From Xanthobacter autotrophicus (lineage in GTDB: Bacteria; Pseudomonadota; Alphaproteobacteria; Rhizobiales; Xanthobacteraceae): a DNA stretch of 32,764 nucleotides. This document shows positions 17,699-25,204 of this stretch, one piece after another. The stretch lies in the NCBI RefSeq assembly GCF_029991245.1, contig NZ_JAIVFO010000039.1:1-32764 (forward strand). Reading direction: 5' to 3'. Within the stretch, counting starts at the first letter, position 1. Every line of letters starts with the position of its first letter. The position numbers and the translations under genes were made by a program. The notes under the pieces were generated by a model. That model was not told the DNA's origin. It did not search any database and was given only the letters and a program-made list of their open reading frames with translations.

Positions 17699-18190
17699 AT
17701 GATGACCATGACCACGAAGACCGACACTGCCGACCTCAGCTCCAAGGAAAAGGCTCGCGCCAAGGCGAAGGCACCCGCGAAGGCCGGGGTCAAGCCGGCC
17801 GCCAGCGAGACGCCCGCGCAGGCGGCGCCGAAGGCCGCAGCGAAGGCCGTCGCCAAGGGCGCCACGGCCCCCATCGCCAAGCCCAAGGCCGACGCCAGCC
17901 GCGAGGCGCAACTTAAGGCGGCCACCGGCCTCGTCCGCCGGGAACAGAACGGGGTGAAGGAGCCGGCGGCGGGCGGGCTTTGCGCCGCCGCGTGGCAGGC
18001 GTGCGATAAGGCCATGGCCGACCTCGGGCGGACGCCCACCGTCAAGGAGGTGCTGGCAGGCAAGCACATTGCCGGCCTCAACGAGACGAATGTGCGGGTC
18101 GAGTATTACCCGTGGAGGAAATTCCACGGCCATCGGCCGGTTGTCATCGAGGCTGCGGTGGCGCCGAACGAGGCCGCGCCGGAAGCCTGA
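17699..18190 (+). CDS. Ala/Lys-rich basic protein with C-terminal DNA-binding-like domain
   Basis: The protein is about 163 residues from ATG 17699; ATGs at 17702 and 17708 are alternatives. Residues about 15-75 are almost only Ala, Lys and Pro (KARAKAKAPAKAGVKPAA), like bacterial histone-H1-like tails. The C-terminal part, from GLVRREQNGVKEPAAGG to NETNVRVEYYPWRKFHGHRP, has the look of a small HTH-type domain found in phage and plasmid proteins, ending in a WRKFHG motif. It could be a nucleoid-associated or silencing-type protein of the element. It ends 24 bp before a strong terminator. Function is inferred from composition only. Confidence 0.7.
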   Translation: MMTMTTKTDTADLSSKEKARAKAKAPAKAGVKPAASETPAQAAPKAAAKAVAKGATAPIAKPKADASREAQLKAATGLVRREQNGVKEPAAGGLCAAAWQACDKAMADLGRTPTVKEVLAGKHIAGLNETNVRVEYYPWRKFHGHRPVVIEAAVAPNEAAPEA

Positions 18191-18214
18191 CTTTCCATCT
18201 GTGCCAGCGATACC

Positions 18215-18240
18215 AAGGCGCCTCTCGGCGCCTTTTTTTT
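18215..18240 (+). terminator. rho-independent terminator
   Basis: The perfect 8-bp stem AAGGCGCC / GGCGCCTT (18215-18222, 18227-18234) with loop TCTC runs into a T tract ending at 18240. It follows the 17699 gene and lies between it and the convergent lipoprotein gene. Confidence 0.92.
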
Positions 18241-18259
18241 TGTGTTGGAGCCTTAATAT

Positions 18260-18679
18260 TTATGCAGGACTGTCGGGAAGATATATTCCTTCCTTGAAGC
18301 AGTCCTTTCTCACCCAATCAAGACCAATATCAGTGTCATGTATGGCGGACACGATAAATTCGGAAGTTTGATTTCTCATGTGCCCGGTGAATGGTTGCAT
18401 TCCAGTATATCCGCCAAATGAATTCCTGGCATTTACCCATCCGCAAACAACAATTTTTCCGCCCACCTCACCAGCAACAATATTTCCAAATTTAGCGGAG
18501 TCCGGATATTTTAGCACGTTCTTTATGCCGCTGTGTATCGATTTTGATATTTCCGGTGTAAGCGGAACCAGCTTGCCGTTTTTTGGCTCAGAATGCCGGT
18601 AAACGGCGCCCGCATCTGGCGCAACACAACCTGATAGGACAAACGAAAGCAGCAATGAAGCCTGAAATACACGGGCCAC
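18260..18679 (-). CDS. small lipoprotein of unknown function, AT-richer than surroundings
   Basis: The 139-residue frame starts at GTG 18679, with GGAGAGG five bases upstream. An ATG at 18709 is less likely. The lipoprotein signal VARVFQASLLLSFVLSGC ends in lipobox LSGC. The mature part contains VLKYPDSAKFGNIVAGEV and VCGWVNARNSFGGYTGMQPF. Such a YPDSAKF...VCGxVNAxNSFGGYTG pattern recurs, from memory, in small secreted or phage-associated proteins of unknown function. Base composition is visibly lower in GC than every neighbour, which points to recent acquisition. Localisation would be the outer or inner membrane, facing the periplasm. Confidence 0.8.
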   Translation of the reverse strand: MARVFQASLLLSFVLSGCVAPDAGAVYRHSEPKNGKLVPLTPEISKSIHSGIKNVLKYPDSAKFGNIVAGEVGGKIVVCGWVNARNSFGGYTGMQPFTGHMRNQTSEFIVSAIHDTDIGLDWVRKDCFKEGIYLPDSPA

Positions 18680-19219
18680 GCTAACCTCTCCAAGATTGTG
18701 ACAGGCCAATTTGGCGCCGGCTCCTCAAAGCATAAAAACTGGAGATGAGAATTTCCAGCGCGAAGGTGGGGTCAGAAACTCCCGATTAGCGATTAGGGGT
18801 AGGGGGGGGCCGTGGCGGACGACATGGCCCGGCGGGAAGGCCGCAGGGCTCGCCAGCGGCGGCGCCAGACTCGCGCTTGGGTTGTGTCGGCTAGGGTGGT
18901 CGCTGTCCGACCAAAACGGCCGTCCACGGCGCTTATTCCGGCCAGCAGGTAAGCCTAGCTGCCGTAACTGGCACAGGGGAGGGGGAATGGTGGGCGCCGC
19001 AGCGGTGAGCCCGTCCAACCGGGCAGCAAGTCCGAGCCGTCGTGCGGCGCCCATGGGCAGAAGGCTGGCCAAGTGAGGCCGAAATGTGGCTGATTCTGGC
19101 GGCCATGTACGGCGTATGACGGGCGCCACTCGGTAAGTACTTACCGGTAATTGCTGATGCCGCCGCCGGGAAAGTGCATGTAAGCACCATGGCGACGGCG
19201 GCACCAGATGACGGCGGGC
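18680..19219. other. non-coding stretch inside the element (540 bp)
   Basis: No gene is supported on either strand. It lies upstream of the lipoprotein gene and downstream of the unknown operon. A perfect 16-bp palindrome, CGGTAAGTACTTACCG, occurs at 19131-19146. A short tandem CGATTAGCGATTAG lies near 18782, followed by a G-rich run. Confidence 0.45.
19131..19146. promoter_or_regulatory. perfect 16-bp palindrome
   Basis: CGGTAAGTACTTACCG is self-complementary over all 16 bp. It lies about 75 bp beyond the stop of the 19220 gene, so it could be a protein-binding site rather than a promoter operator. No T tract follows. Confidence 0.4.
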
Positions 19220-19705
19220 TCAGGGCTGGCGCCACGCGTTGCGCAAGTCCTCCGCGTACCGCTCGCGGGCCTTCTTCACCTCGGAGGGTTCCCCCTCGCC
19301 GTGCCGGGCGATGGTGGCCCCGGTGTTCACCGACGTGTCCGCAGGCTCGGCGTCGCCGGCCTTCCATGCGTCGGCGAGCTGGGCTTCAGTGGCGATGCGG
19401 AACCCTTCCGCACGGTCCCGCTCCGGGCCGCGCCCCGTAGCGAGCACGCGGCCGTAAGCATCGGTAAAGGTGGTGGGCGCGGTGGCGTCCTGTGTGGCCG
19501 CCGAGCCGCCGCCCGTGGCGCCCGCACCGTCTTGCGGCACACCATCGAAGAACATGAGCACTTCGCCATCACGGGCGGTGCCAGAGAGCGGAACGCGGGA
19601 GCCGTCCGCAAGCCGCTCGTAGCGCCGTCCATCGGGACCGCGAAACACGTGCTTGACGTTCGTGATCTGCATTCCGTTGCGCTTGGCGAAATCGTGGAAG
19701 TCCAT
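19220..19705 (-). CDS. hypothetical protein, last gene of unknown operon
   Basis: The start ATG at 19705 (MDFHDFAKRNGMQITNVKHVF) has a GGAAAGGACA ribosome-binding site; the frame is open further upstream but that part looks non-coding. The product has 161 residues. It has a beta-hairpin-like beginning (VFRGPDGRRYERLADGSRVPL), an Ala/Gly/Thr-rich middle and a charged helical end (EVKKARERYAEDLRNAW). No known family is recognised. It is separated from the upstream coiled-coil gene by 188 bp but lies in the same direction, so it is probably in the same transcript. Confidence 0.6.
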   Translation of the reverse strand: MDFHDFAKRNGMQITNVKHVFRGPDGRRYERLADGSRVPLSGTARDGEVLMFFDGVPQDGAGATGGGSAATQDATAPTTFTDAYGRVLATGRGPERDRAEGFRIATEAQLADAWKAGDAEPADTSVNTGATIARHGEGEPSEVKKARERYAEDLRNAWRQP

Positions 19706-19893
19706 CGGTTGTCCTTTCCGTTGCTGCACTATCAGCGGGGGTGCTGGTGGGGACGGTTCCGGCATTGGCATTGCTGCCACGGTCCATGAGGGCCGGCGAC
19801 TCGCCGTCTGCCTTTCGTGCGTCGTCGTCCGCACGCCCACCAGCACCATGCTCAACCTCGGCGACAGGGGCACCGGGGGAGCAATTTGAATCA

Positions 19894-20772
19894 TCACGCG
19901 GCCCGGCGCTTGGCGCCGGCCTCGACCCTGAGGCCGAGGACAGCGAGCGAGTCCGCGTCGGCACGACGAGTGCCACCGTCACGCTGGATCAGGGCTTCTT
20001 CCAGCACCTCGGCCTCGAACAGGTTGGCGTGGAGGGTTTCCAGCGCCGCTGTCTTCTCGGCCGCCGGGACGGCGCCGGCCTCGTGCAGGAGGCCGTCCTC
20101 AACCAGCCGCTTGAGCACGCCCTCCGCGTCGTACCAGCACAGCACCGAAAGCGCGGCCGTGCCGGAGTTCGTGAAGGCTGAAACCTTCAACCCGCCACTC
20201 CGATCCATGCGCGGCCGTCCGGCCTTCGCCTTCTCGGCAATGGCGCCTCGCAGCGCGTCCATCTGCTCTTGGACGGTCGGCGCGCTATGCTCCAGCTTGG
20301 CGATGTCACGCTTCAGGCCAGCAACGGTCTCGCGGACGGTGACGAGCGTGGCGCCCTTCTTCGGCTCCCGGGCCTCAACGGCGACGAGCACGGTTCCGGC
20401 CGGAAGGGTATCGAGGGCCTGCCGGATGCGAGCCAGCGGGCCGCCGGCTTCCCGCTGCGCCGACTGAAAGCGCCGCAGCGTTTCCTCGCGGTGCTCAAGC
20501 TCCTGTTCGAGCCGGGCGAGTTCCGACACGTTGACGGGATGGGGCGATGCGCTGTCCCGGCTCCCTTCTGCCACCGCCCGGCGCAGTTCGATGACGGGGC
20601 GCAGCACCTCGTCGCGCCGCTTCCGCGCCGCCCGCGCCGCTGCCTCGGAAGCAAAGCTCTCGTCCTCGAACGCGCGCAGCTTCGCCGCAGCGGCGGGCGG
20701 CAGGGCGATGGTGGACTTCTCGCGGGTGTAGCTGGGCCACGCCACGGTTTCGTGATGTTCAAAGCTGGGCAT
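19894..20772 (-). CDS. hypothetical coiled-coil protein
   Basis: The 292-residue product begins MPSFEHHETVAWPSYTREKS. A long helical, charged region from about residue 30 to 110 is coiled-coil-like (FASEAAARAARKRRDEVLRPVIELRRAV; VSELARLEQELEHREETLRRFQ). A second helical segment is around residue 150-185. The C-terminal half contains a compact part (SAFTNSGTAALSVLCWYDAEGVLKRLVEDGLL). Such architecture could be a scaffold, a phage-interfering factor or a DNA-associated protein; nothing specific can be said. The start is 2 bp after the stop of the upstream gene, so translation is coupled. Confidence 0.7.
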   Translation of the reverse strand: MPSFEHHETVAWPSYTREKSTIALPPAAAAKLRAFEDESFASEAAARAARKRRDEVLRPVIELRRAVAEGSRDSASPHPVNVSELARLEQELEHREETLRRFQSAQREAGGPLARIRQALDTLPAGTVLVAVEAREPKKGATLVTVRETVAGLKRDIAKLEHSAPTVQEQMDALRGAIAEKAKAGRPRMDRSGGLKVSAFTNSGTAALSVLCWYDAEGVLKRLVEDGLLHEAGAVPAAEKTAALETLHANLFEAEVLEEALIQRDGGTRRADADSLAVLGLRVEAGAKRRAA

Positions 20773-20774
20773 GG

Positions 20775-21152
20775 TCAGTCCTCGCCGGTTTCGCCGTCTT
20801 CAACGGGATTGGGGTGCGTGTGCGCCTCGTGCATGGTGCCGTAGAGGCGGCCGAACACACGGGAGCGTTCCCGCGTAATGGGGTGGCGGGGGCCGCAAAT
20901 CGCCTCGGCCACTTCCGCCTCGATCTGCGCGGCAGCGGTGCGCTCGGCCAGTTCCATGACGATGGGGCTATGCCGGCCGGGCAGTTCCTCCAGGTATGCG
21001 GCGCGGAGCATCGAGAGGCGGCGCTCGGTGTCATTCGACGGCTGGCGGCTCTCAAGGAACAAGTTGCCGAGCCGGCCGCGCTTCAGCCTGAGAAAACGCG
21101 TGTAGTCCGGCGGCCTCACCTCGGGCACATCGGCCGAATTGCTCGTGTACAT
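20775..21152 (-). CDS. hypothetical protein of the unknown operon
   Basis: The start ATG 21152 (MYTSNSADVPEVRPPDYTRF) has AAGAAGGGA upstream; the frame upstream overlaps the neighbouring gene and is not used. The 125-residue protein is basic at the N-terminus (FLRLKRGRLGNLFLESR). A helical, acidic middle (VMELAERTAAAQIEAEVAEAI) and the motif RSRVFGRLYGTMHEAH follow. No family is recognised. It sits 20 bp after the 21173 gene and 2 bp before the coiled-coil gene. Confidence 0.7.
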   Translation of the reverse strand: MYTSNSADVPEVRPPDYTRFLRLKRGRLGNLFLESRQPSNDTERRLSMLRAAYLEELPGRHSPIVMELAERTAAAQIEAEVAEAICGPRHPITRERSRVFGRLYGTMHEAHTHPNPVEDGETGED

Positions 21153-21172
21153 ATGAGTTCCCTTCTTCGTCG

Positions 21173-21529
21173 TCAGGCAGGGGAGAAGGTGGGCGCCGGC
21201 CAGCCGGTCAGTGTCGGGGGCGGACCAAATTGCGGCAGAGGCGGGGGTGGCGGCTCCACTCCCAACCCATAGACCCGGCGAGATCCGCCGACCGCGTAGA
21301 ATGCCTTGAGCGCCAGCGCGTGAACCTCGCTCCACAAGTCCAGAGCACGGTTGCCTTCGTCCATGCTGGCGAAGTCGATTTCACGCTGGTGGAGCGCCAT
21401 GACCTCTTGCTCGAAGGCGTTCAAGGCGCCATGGAGGCGGAAGTCCCCGCTACGCTCGGAGGCGTATAGGAACTTTCCGCGAAGCATCACAAGTCGTTTG
21501 ATAAGGTTTTGTCCACTGATCGTTTTCAT
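21173..21529 (-). CDS. hypothetical protein, first gene of unknown operon
   Basis: The 118-residue product starts MKTISGQNLIKRLVMLRGKF. It is helical and charged to about residue 85 (LNAFEQEVMALHQREIDFASM; ALDLWSEVHALALKAFYAVGG) and then has a Pro-rich tail (EPPPPPLPQFGPPP). The operon promoter should lie in the 21530-21723 gap, which carries three inverted repeats. Function unknown. Confidence 0.65.
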   Translation of the reverse strand: MKTISGQNLIKRLVMLRGKFLYASERSGDFRLHGALNAFEQEVMALHQREIDFASMDEGNRALDLWSEVHALALKAFYAVGGSRRVYGLGVEPPPPPLPQFGPPPTLTGWPAPTFSPA

Positions 21530-21606
21530 AACGGCACCACACAGAAAGTAGAATGCTCTATCTGAATCCCCTGTATTCGCTTCGCCCGGCGTCTATGTGC
21601 TAGGCT

Positions 21607-21681
21607 TACGGTTGACCGTACGTTATTGACTGCAATTTTTCAAGTTAAATTGCAGACATCAACTTTACGTCATGAAAGTTG
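21607..21681. promoter_or_regulatory. three evenly spaced inverted repeats between divergent genes
   Basis: Three perfect inverted repeats are present. TACGGT-TG-ACCGTA is at 21607-21620. CTGCAATTT / AAATTGCAG with an 8-nt spacer is at 21630-21655. CAACTTT / AAAGTTG with an 8-nt spacer is at 21660-21681. Their centres are about 29 and 28 bp apart. The AT-rich gap separates the unknown minus-strand operon from the GcrA-like gene, so this looks like a shared operator or promoter region. Which protein binds is unknown. Confidence 0.6.
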
Positions 21682-21723
21682 TGTCGGTCAATACATGGCA
21701 GGGGTCAAAGCTGAGGCGAGCGC

Positions 21724-21993
21724 ATGACCATTTCACTTTTCGATGCAGAGCGGTTTCATTGCCGCTGGCCGATTGAATGCACTGGCACAGTGGGGGACGG
21801 TGGCTCAGCCGCTAGTGAGGGCGCCCTGCTCGTTTGCGGTGAGGAGGTGCGCCCCGGCTCTAGCTATTGCCCGCACCACCACGGCATCGCCTATATCTCG
21901 GTGGAGCAGGACCGGCGGAATAGGACGATGACAACTGCTGCCGTGGATGCTCGGCGGAGCAAAGGCATGTCGTGGGCTTGGAAGGCTGCATAG
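21724..21993 (+). CDS. stand-alone GcrA C-terminal (sigma-interacting) domain-like protein
   Basis: The 89-residue protein has C13-RWPI, C38-G, Y48-C49 and H51/H53 followed by GIAY. This matches the CRWPIG...FCG...YC..H..xAY pattern at the C-terminus of GcrA, the part that binds sigma-70 domain 2 in Caulobacter. The N-terminal DNA-binding half of GcrA is absent. A protein like this could bind host sigma factor or RNA polymerase without sequence specificity, or carry its own different DNA contact. The Cys/His pattern could also hold zinc. GAGGCGAGCGC serves as ribosome-binding site. It diverges from the unknown operon across the triple inverted repeats. Assignment rests on motif recognition only. 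Confidence 0.65.
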   Translation: MTISLFDAERFHCRWPIECTGTVGDGGSAASEGALLVCGEEVRPGSSYCPHHHGIAYISVEQDRRNRTMTTAAVDARRSKGMSWAWKAA

Positions 21994-22529
21994 CGCGGCC
22001 GCCAGCGGCCACGGCCCGCGAGCGGCGCCCATGCCCGCCGGCCGGGCGGTCCCGCGCGGCACACACGCGGGCGACGCGGCCCGCGACGGGAAGCGAGACG
22101 ACTGCTGATCGACCGGCTGGGCTTGCACCCGGCTTGAACACCCCACCTGTGCCAGAATCATCCCCAAGCCTTTCAATGTGATGCCGAGGCCATGCGATCA
22201 TTGGGGCGCAATGGCCGCCGAGGGATCGCGGCTGGTGGATGCCGCGTCGTCTGGCGTCGTGAGACAGCGCGGGCATATGGGTGCGCGTGAAGGAGAGACG
22301 ACGCGCCGCCGGCCCCGTCCCCCGCGTGCGTGCGCGGGCGCTCGACCAAAACTCGTAGAACAGCCGCATCATATTCGATCCCCCATCGTCTGGCGGCTGC
22401 GGCGGTGCTCGCCCTTGGGTGCGCGCCCGCGTGAAAGAGAGTGGTCGGCGCGCCGCGCGCGAATAAGGAGAGTCGGCAACGCGCGCGCATGAAACGGCGA
22501 GTGGTCGCGGCGGGCGGCCCATGCCCGGT
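21994..22529. other. non-coding GC-rich stretch with degenerate repeats
   Basis: No gene is supported. From about 22270 to 22515 a loose motif recurs, GCGTGAA-(A/G)-GAGAG...GTCG...GCGCGC, in three or four degenerate copies. Open frames crossing it have no protein-like composition. With the repeat block to its right it may belong to a replication or regulatory region. Confidence 0.35.
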
Positions 22530-22679
22530 GGGTGGGTTGCGTCGGTTGGCTGCGTGCGTCAGTTTCCCCCCATACCCCCCGGCGCAACTGACGCGCCCGA
22601 ATGGGCGCTGTTGCGCGTCACTTGCGTGGGTTGGCGTCGGTTTAACTTACGCACAACTCACGCAACTCACGCAGGGGAT
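22530..22679. repeat. dense direct and inverted repeats beside repA-like gene (candidate origin)
   Basis: GTGGGTTGCGTCGGTT (22532-22547) recurs as GTGGGTTGGCGTCGGTT (22626-22642). GCGTCAGTT (22556-22564) pairs with AACTGACGC (22586-22594) around a C-rich run. GCGCCC-GAAT-GGGCGC forms a hairpin at 22593-22608. AACTTACGC, AACTCACGC and AACTCACGC occur at 22644, 22655 and 22664. The block lies just after the stop of the RepA-like gene. Iteron and ssi-like hairpin arrangements of this kind occur at origins of RSF1010-type replicons; origin function is inferred. Confidence 0.45.
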
Positions 22680-23963
22680 CTATTCTTCTTCGCTCTCGTC
22701 TGTCATTCCCGGCATGGGCGGTGTGTCGCTCGGCCGGCCGAACGGCGCGCCCCACATGCGGATCACCTTCCATCGAGATTTTTTGTTGCGGTTCTTTGTC
22801 GAGTAGACCTCCTCCTCGACGTAGCCGGTGCGAAGAAGTTCGCGCATAAGAGCGGTGCTCTGCTTGCGCTCTATGCCATAGGGCCAGTTCGGCAGGTCGC
22901 GGAAGCTCTCGTACACGCCATCCGGCGTATTGGTGGAGAAAGACGAGCTGACGTAGAACTCCTTTGCGTAGTGCTCTGCAATCAGCTCCAGAACAACTTG
23001 CTCAGGGGCGGGCGGCACGGCGGTGCCATCGGGCATTTGGGGAGCCTGCTGCCTCACCGGGAACAGAACGCCGCCCTCGCCGCGCTGTAGTTCCAGAGGG
23101 GCGCTCATGGGGCCGTCCTGAAACTTGCCACCCTTCAGGAACAGGCGCTCCGCGGCGCCCTTCTTATCCACCTCGAAATAGAGGCGGCTGCGGACGCCGT
23201 TGTGCCATTGAGCGCTTCCCACGTAGCCGTCATCGCCGGTCCGGTTGCCGCGCGAGTGGCTGCGATCCGTGTGCGTCGTCAGCACCGTGGCGACGCGCCG
23301 ATTCTTGTTCACCCGGAGGAGCAGGCGGATGAAGGCTTTCACCTGTTGCCGGACGAGGTCGTTTCCCTCGTATGTGTCGCCGGTGCCGTCTACGATGCAG
23401 AGCAGCGGGTCAATCTGCTTCACCAACTTGCGGTACGCCCCATACCCCGGCATCTCCCCGAGCGCCCGGTATGAAGAGCCCTCGCTGCCCCCTCGCTGCA
23501 TCTCACCATAAAATCCATCGAACTCCGTGGCGTCGAAGATGTGGAGATTCTGGTGGACCTCGTCGAGGTCGTAACCATGCAGCCGGCAAATGTCCTGGAG
23601 GCGCCATGTCACCCGGTCCTCGGGGTCCTCGGCGGACCAATAAAGCACCGGCCCCTTGAGCGTCTGGCACCCCATGAAGGGGACGCCGAGTGAGACGGCG
23701 CACGACGCCTGCAAGGTGAAGAAGCCTTTGCCGGCGCCGCCGTGCCCGCCGAGCAGGGTCACATCGGCATCCGGTATGAGGCCCTTCACAATGTCCGTCC
23801 GGCGCTGCGGCGTCTTCCTGAAATCGATGCGCGGGGGCAACGCGACCGGTGGCGACGCATTGCCCGGCATGGGCACCCACGGCGGCACGAAGCTCGCCGT
23901 GGGGGCGTCCTGTGGGGCGGAATAGACGAGCTGCGGGCCGCCCTTCTTCGCTTCCTCGGTCAT
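22680..23963 (-). CDS. RepA-like hexameric ATPase/helicase (AAA_25 type)
   Basis: The 427-residue protein has Walker [10 protein letters not shown] at residues 72-80, followed by [18 protein letters not shown]. Walker B LLCIVDG is near 187-193, and a sensor-like segment [12 protein letters not shown] follows. These are typical of the RecA-fold RepA helicases of IncQ plasmids and phage-encoded AAA_25 proteins. The C-terminal part (from about residue 320) looks like a winged-helix domain ([34 protein letters not shown]). Its ATG overlaps the primase stop by 4 bp, so the two are made together and presumably unwind and prime the element. A regulatory ATPase role is less likely. Confidence 0.85.
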
Positions 23964-25045
23964 GCTTCACCGTCCCGACGAGCGGCGAGGGCGTCGCGCT
24001 CGTGTTGTTTGGAGAACCACCGCGCGACATCTGCGGCGATGGCGTAATGATCCCGGTAGTGCCGCAGCACCCCGTCAGGCGGCGCATGGACCTGCCACGC
24101 AAAGGCGACGACGTTCAGCACCCGCTGATCGGGGAGTCCGTAATCCAGGGCCAGAATGCGGATCAGGCGGAAGCATTCGGCGCTCTTGTTTTCGTGACGC
24201 CCCCCGAGGACGAGGTGCGGCGAGGCCAGTCGCCCGCGCACATGCTCGGGGAGCAAATTCCAGAAGAGTTCCCCATCATCAAGGGAAGGCTGGTCCAAGG
24301 CGGCCCCACCGCCCACGATGACCCTCGCCTGTGCCAGTGCCGCCTCGTCTGGCGGCGGTAGGTCCGGCACCCATAGGGCGCCCGTGAAGGGGCGAGCGAT
24401 TGTCGCTGGCACAGGCGAGGGGCTGCGGCCGCGCGCGAGCTTCGCCCGGTTCGGCCAATTCAGGGTTCCGGGGAGGCGGAGCACCCCGTTGATGTTTTTT
24501 CCGATGTCGTCGTGAGCGCCGAGCCGGGCATCCAGCCCAAGGGCGAGCAGGTGGGCCTTGACCGGGTGCAGGGGCCATTGGAGCAGATAGACCGGCTGGA
24601 AGTTGCCGGGCGAGGTCTCCACCGCGTAAGGGGCATCGTCAGGAATGCCGCCGCTGCGCTTCTCGCCATCGTTGTCGAGGTCGTGCCCGCTGGCCAGCAC
24701 CGCCACAATGTCGGACGTGACGCGCCGTCCGCCGCGCCTGTAGACGTTCCACGTTGCGTAGATATTTCGATGAGGGAAGCGCGCCGGGTTCGACAGGTTC
24801 ATGGCCGCTGCGACCATGCCGTCAACGTCGCCGATGTCGAACCATGCCGAGTTCGATGCCACCGGCTTTCCGGTGGTCGGGTCTTCCCCGTAGCTGACGA
24901 GGTCGAGCACGCCGTCGCGGACCTCGCCCTCGCGAGCCATGTCCCGCCACCGCTGGGCGAGCCAATGCCGCAGGCCAATATGGTAGCGAATGGCCTCTGG
25001 ATCGACTAGGCGGCTGTAATCTGAAAATGAAAAATCCGTGTCCAC
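23960..25045 (-). CDS. primase/primase-polymerase-like replication protein (AEP style)
   Basis: The 361-residue protein shows a motif series of archaeo-eukaryotic primase-like replication proteins. These are HDLDND at 121-126 (metal-binding DxD position), [13 protein letters not shown] at 145-157, the acidic GAHDD at 177-181 and [10 protein letters not shown] at 190-199, a hallmark of these proteins. The C-terminal 120 residues are helical ([28 protein letters not shown]), like a PriCT-type extension. It is the first gene of a two-gene operon with the RepA-like ATPase. Together they suggest the element replicates after excision, as P4-like satellites do. Catalytic activity is inferred from motifs. 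Confidence 0.75.
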
Positions 25046-25204
25046 GGTTTATCTCCGAGTGTAGAAGACACCCGGCTAATACACGCGAAGGCTTGCAGGC
25101 GCCCCTAATGGGCTGTATGGTGCCGTTGTCCACTGACAGCACCCCTGTAAGTCTTTGGCTGTGCTCCAGCCGAGCGAAGGCCCGCCCACCACGGCGGGCC
25201 TTTT
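25046..25204 (+). ncRNA. candidate small RNA ending at a strong terminator, opposite the primase leader
   Basis: A plus-strand terminator at 25177-25204 lies in a gap whose only flanking genes are on the minus strand, so it must end some plus-strand transcript. The 130 bp before it contain short inverted repeats (GGTGC...GCACC; ACAG...CTGT) but no open frame with a ribosome-binding site. The RNA would be antisense to the untranslated leader of the primase-rep operon. P4-type satellites control replication genes with a short RNA, so this is a plausible copy-control or immunity RNA. The 5' end is unknown; the start given is arbitrary. Confidence 0.35.
25177..25204 (+). terminator. rho-independent terminator, plus strand
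   Basis: The perfect 10-bp stem AAGGCCCGCC / GGCGGGCCTT (25177-25186, 25193-25202) with loop CACCAC continues into TTTT. On the minus strand there is no T tract after the stem. Confidence 0.8.

Noticed and set aside
18711-19076. 121-codon plus-strand frame in the non-coding stretch
   Set aside because: No ribosome-binding site, Arg/Gly/Ser-rich low-complexity translation, and equally long frames exist on the other strand.
19569-19982. 137-codon minus-strand frame between operon genes
   Set aside because: It overlaps the ends of the 19894 and 19220 genes in another frame and has no protein-like character.
21994-22680. Several open frames of 100-220 codons in the repeat-rich gap
   Set aside because: They overlap each other on both strands, are Arg/Pro/Ala-rich, lack ribosome-binding sites and show no motif.
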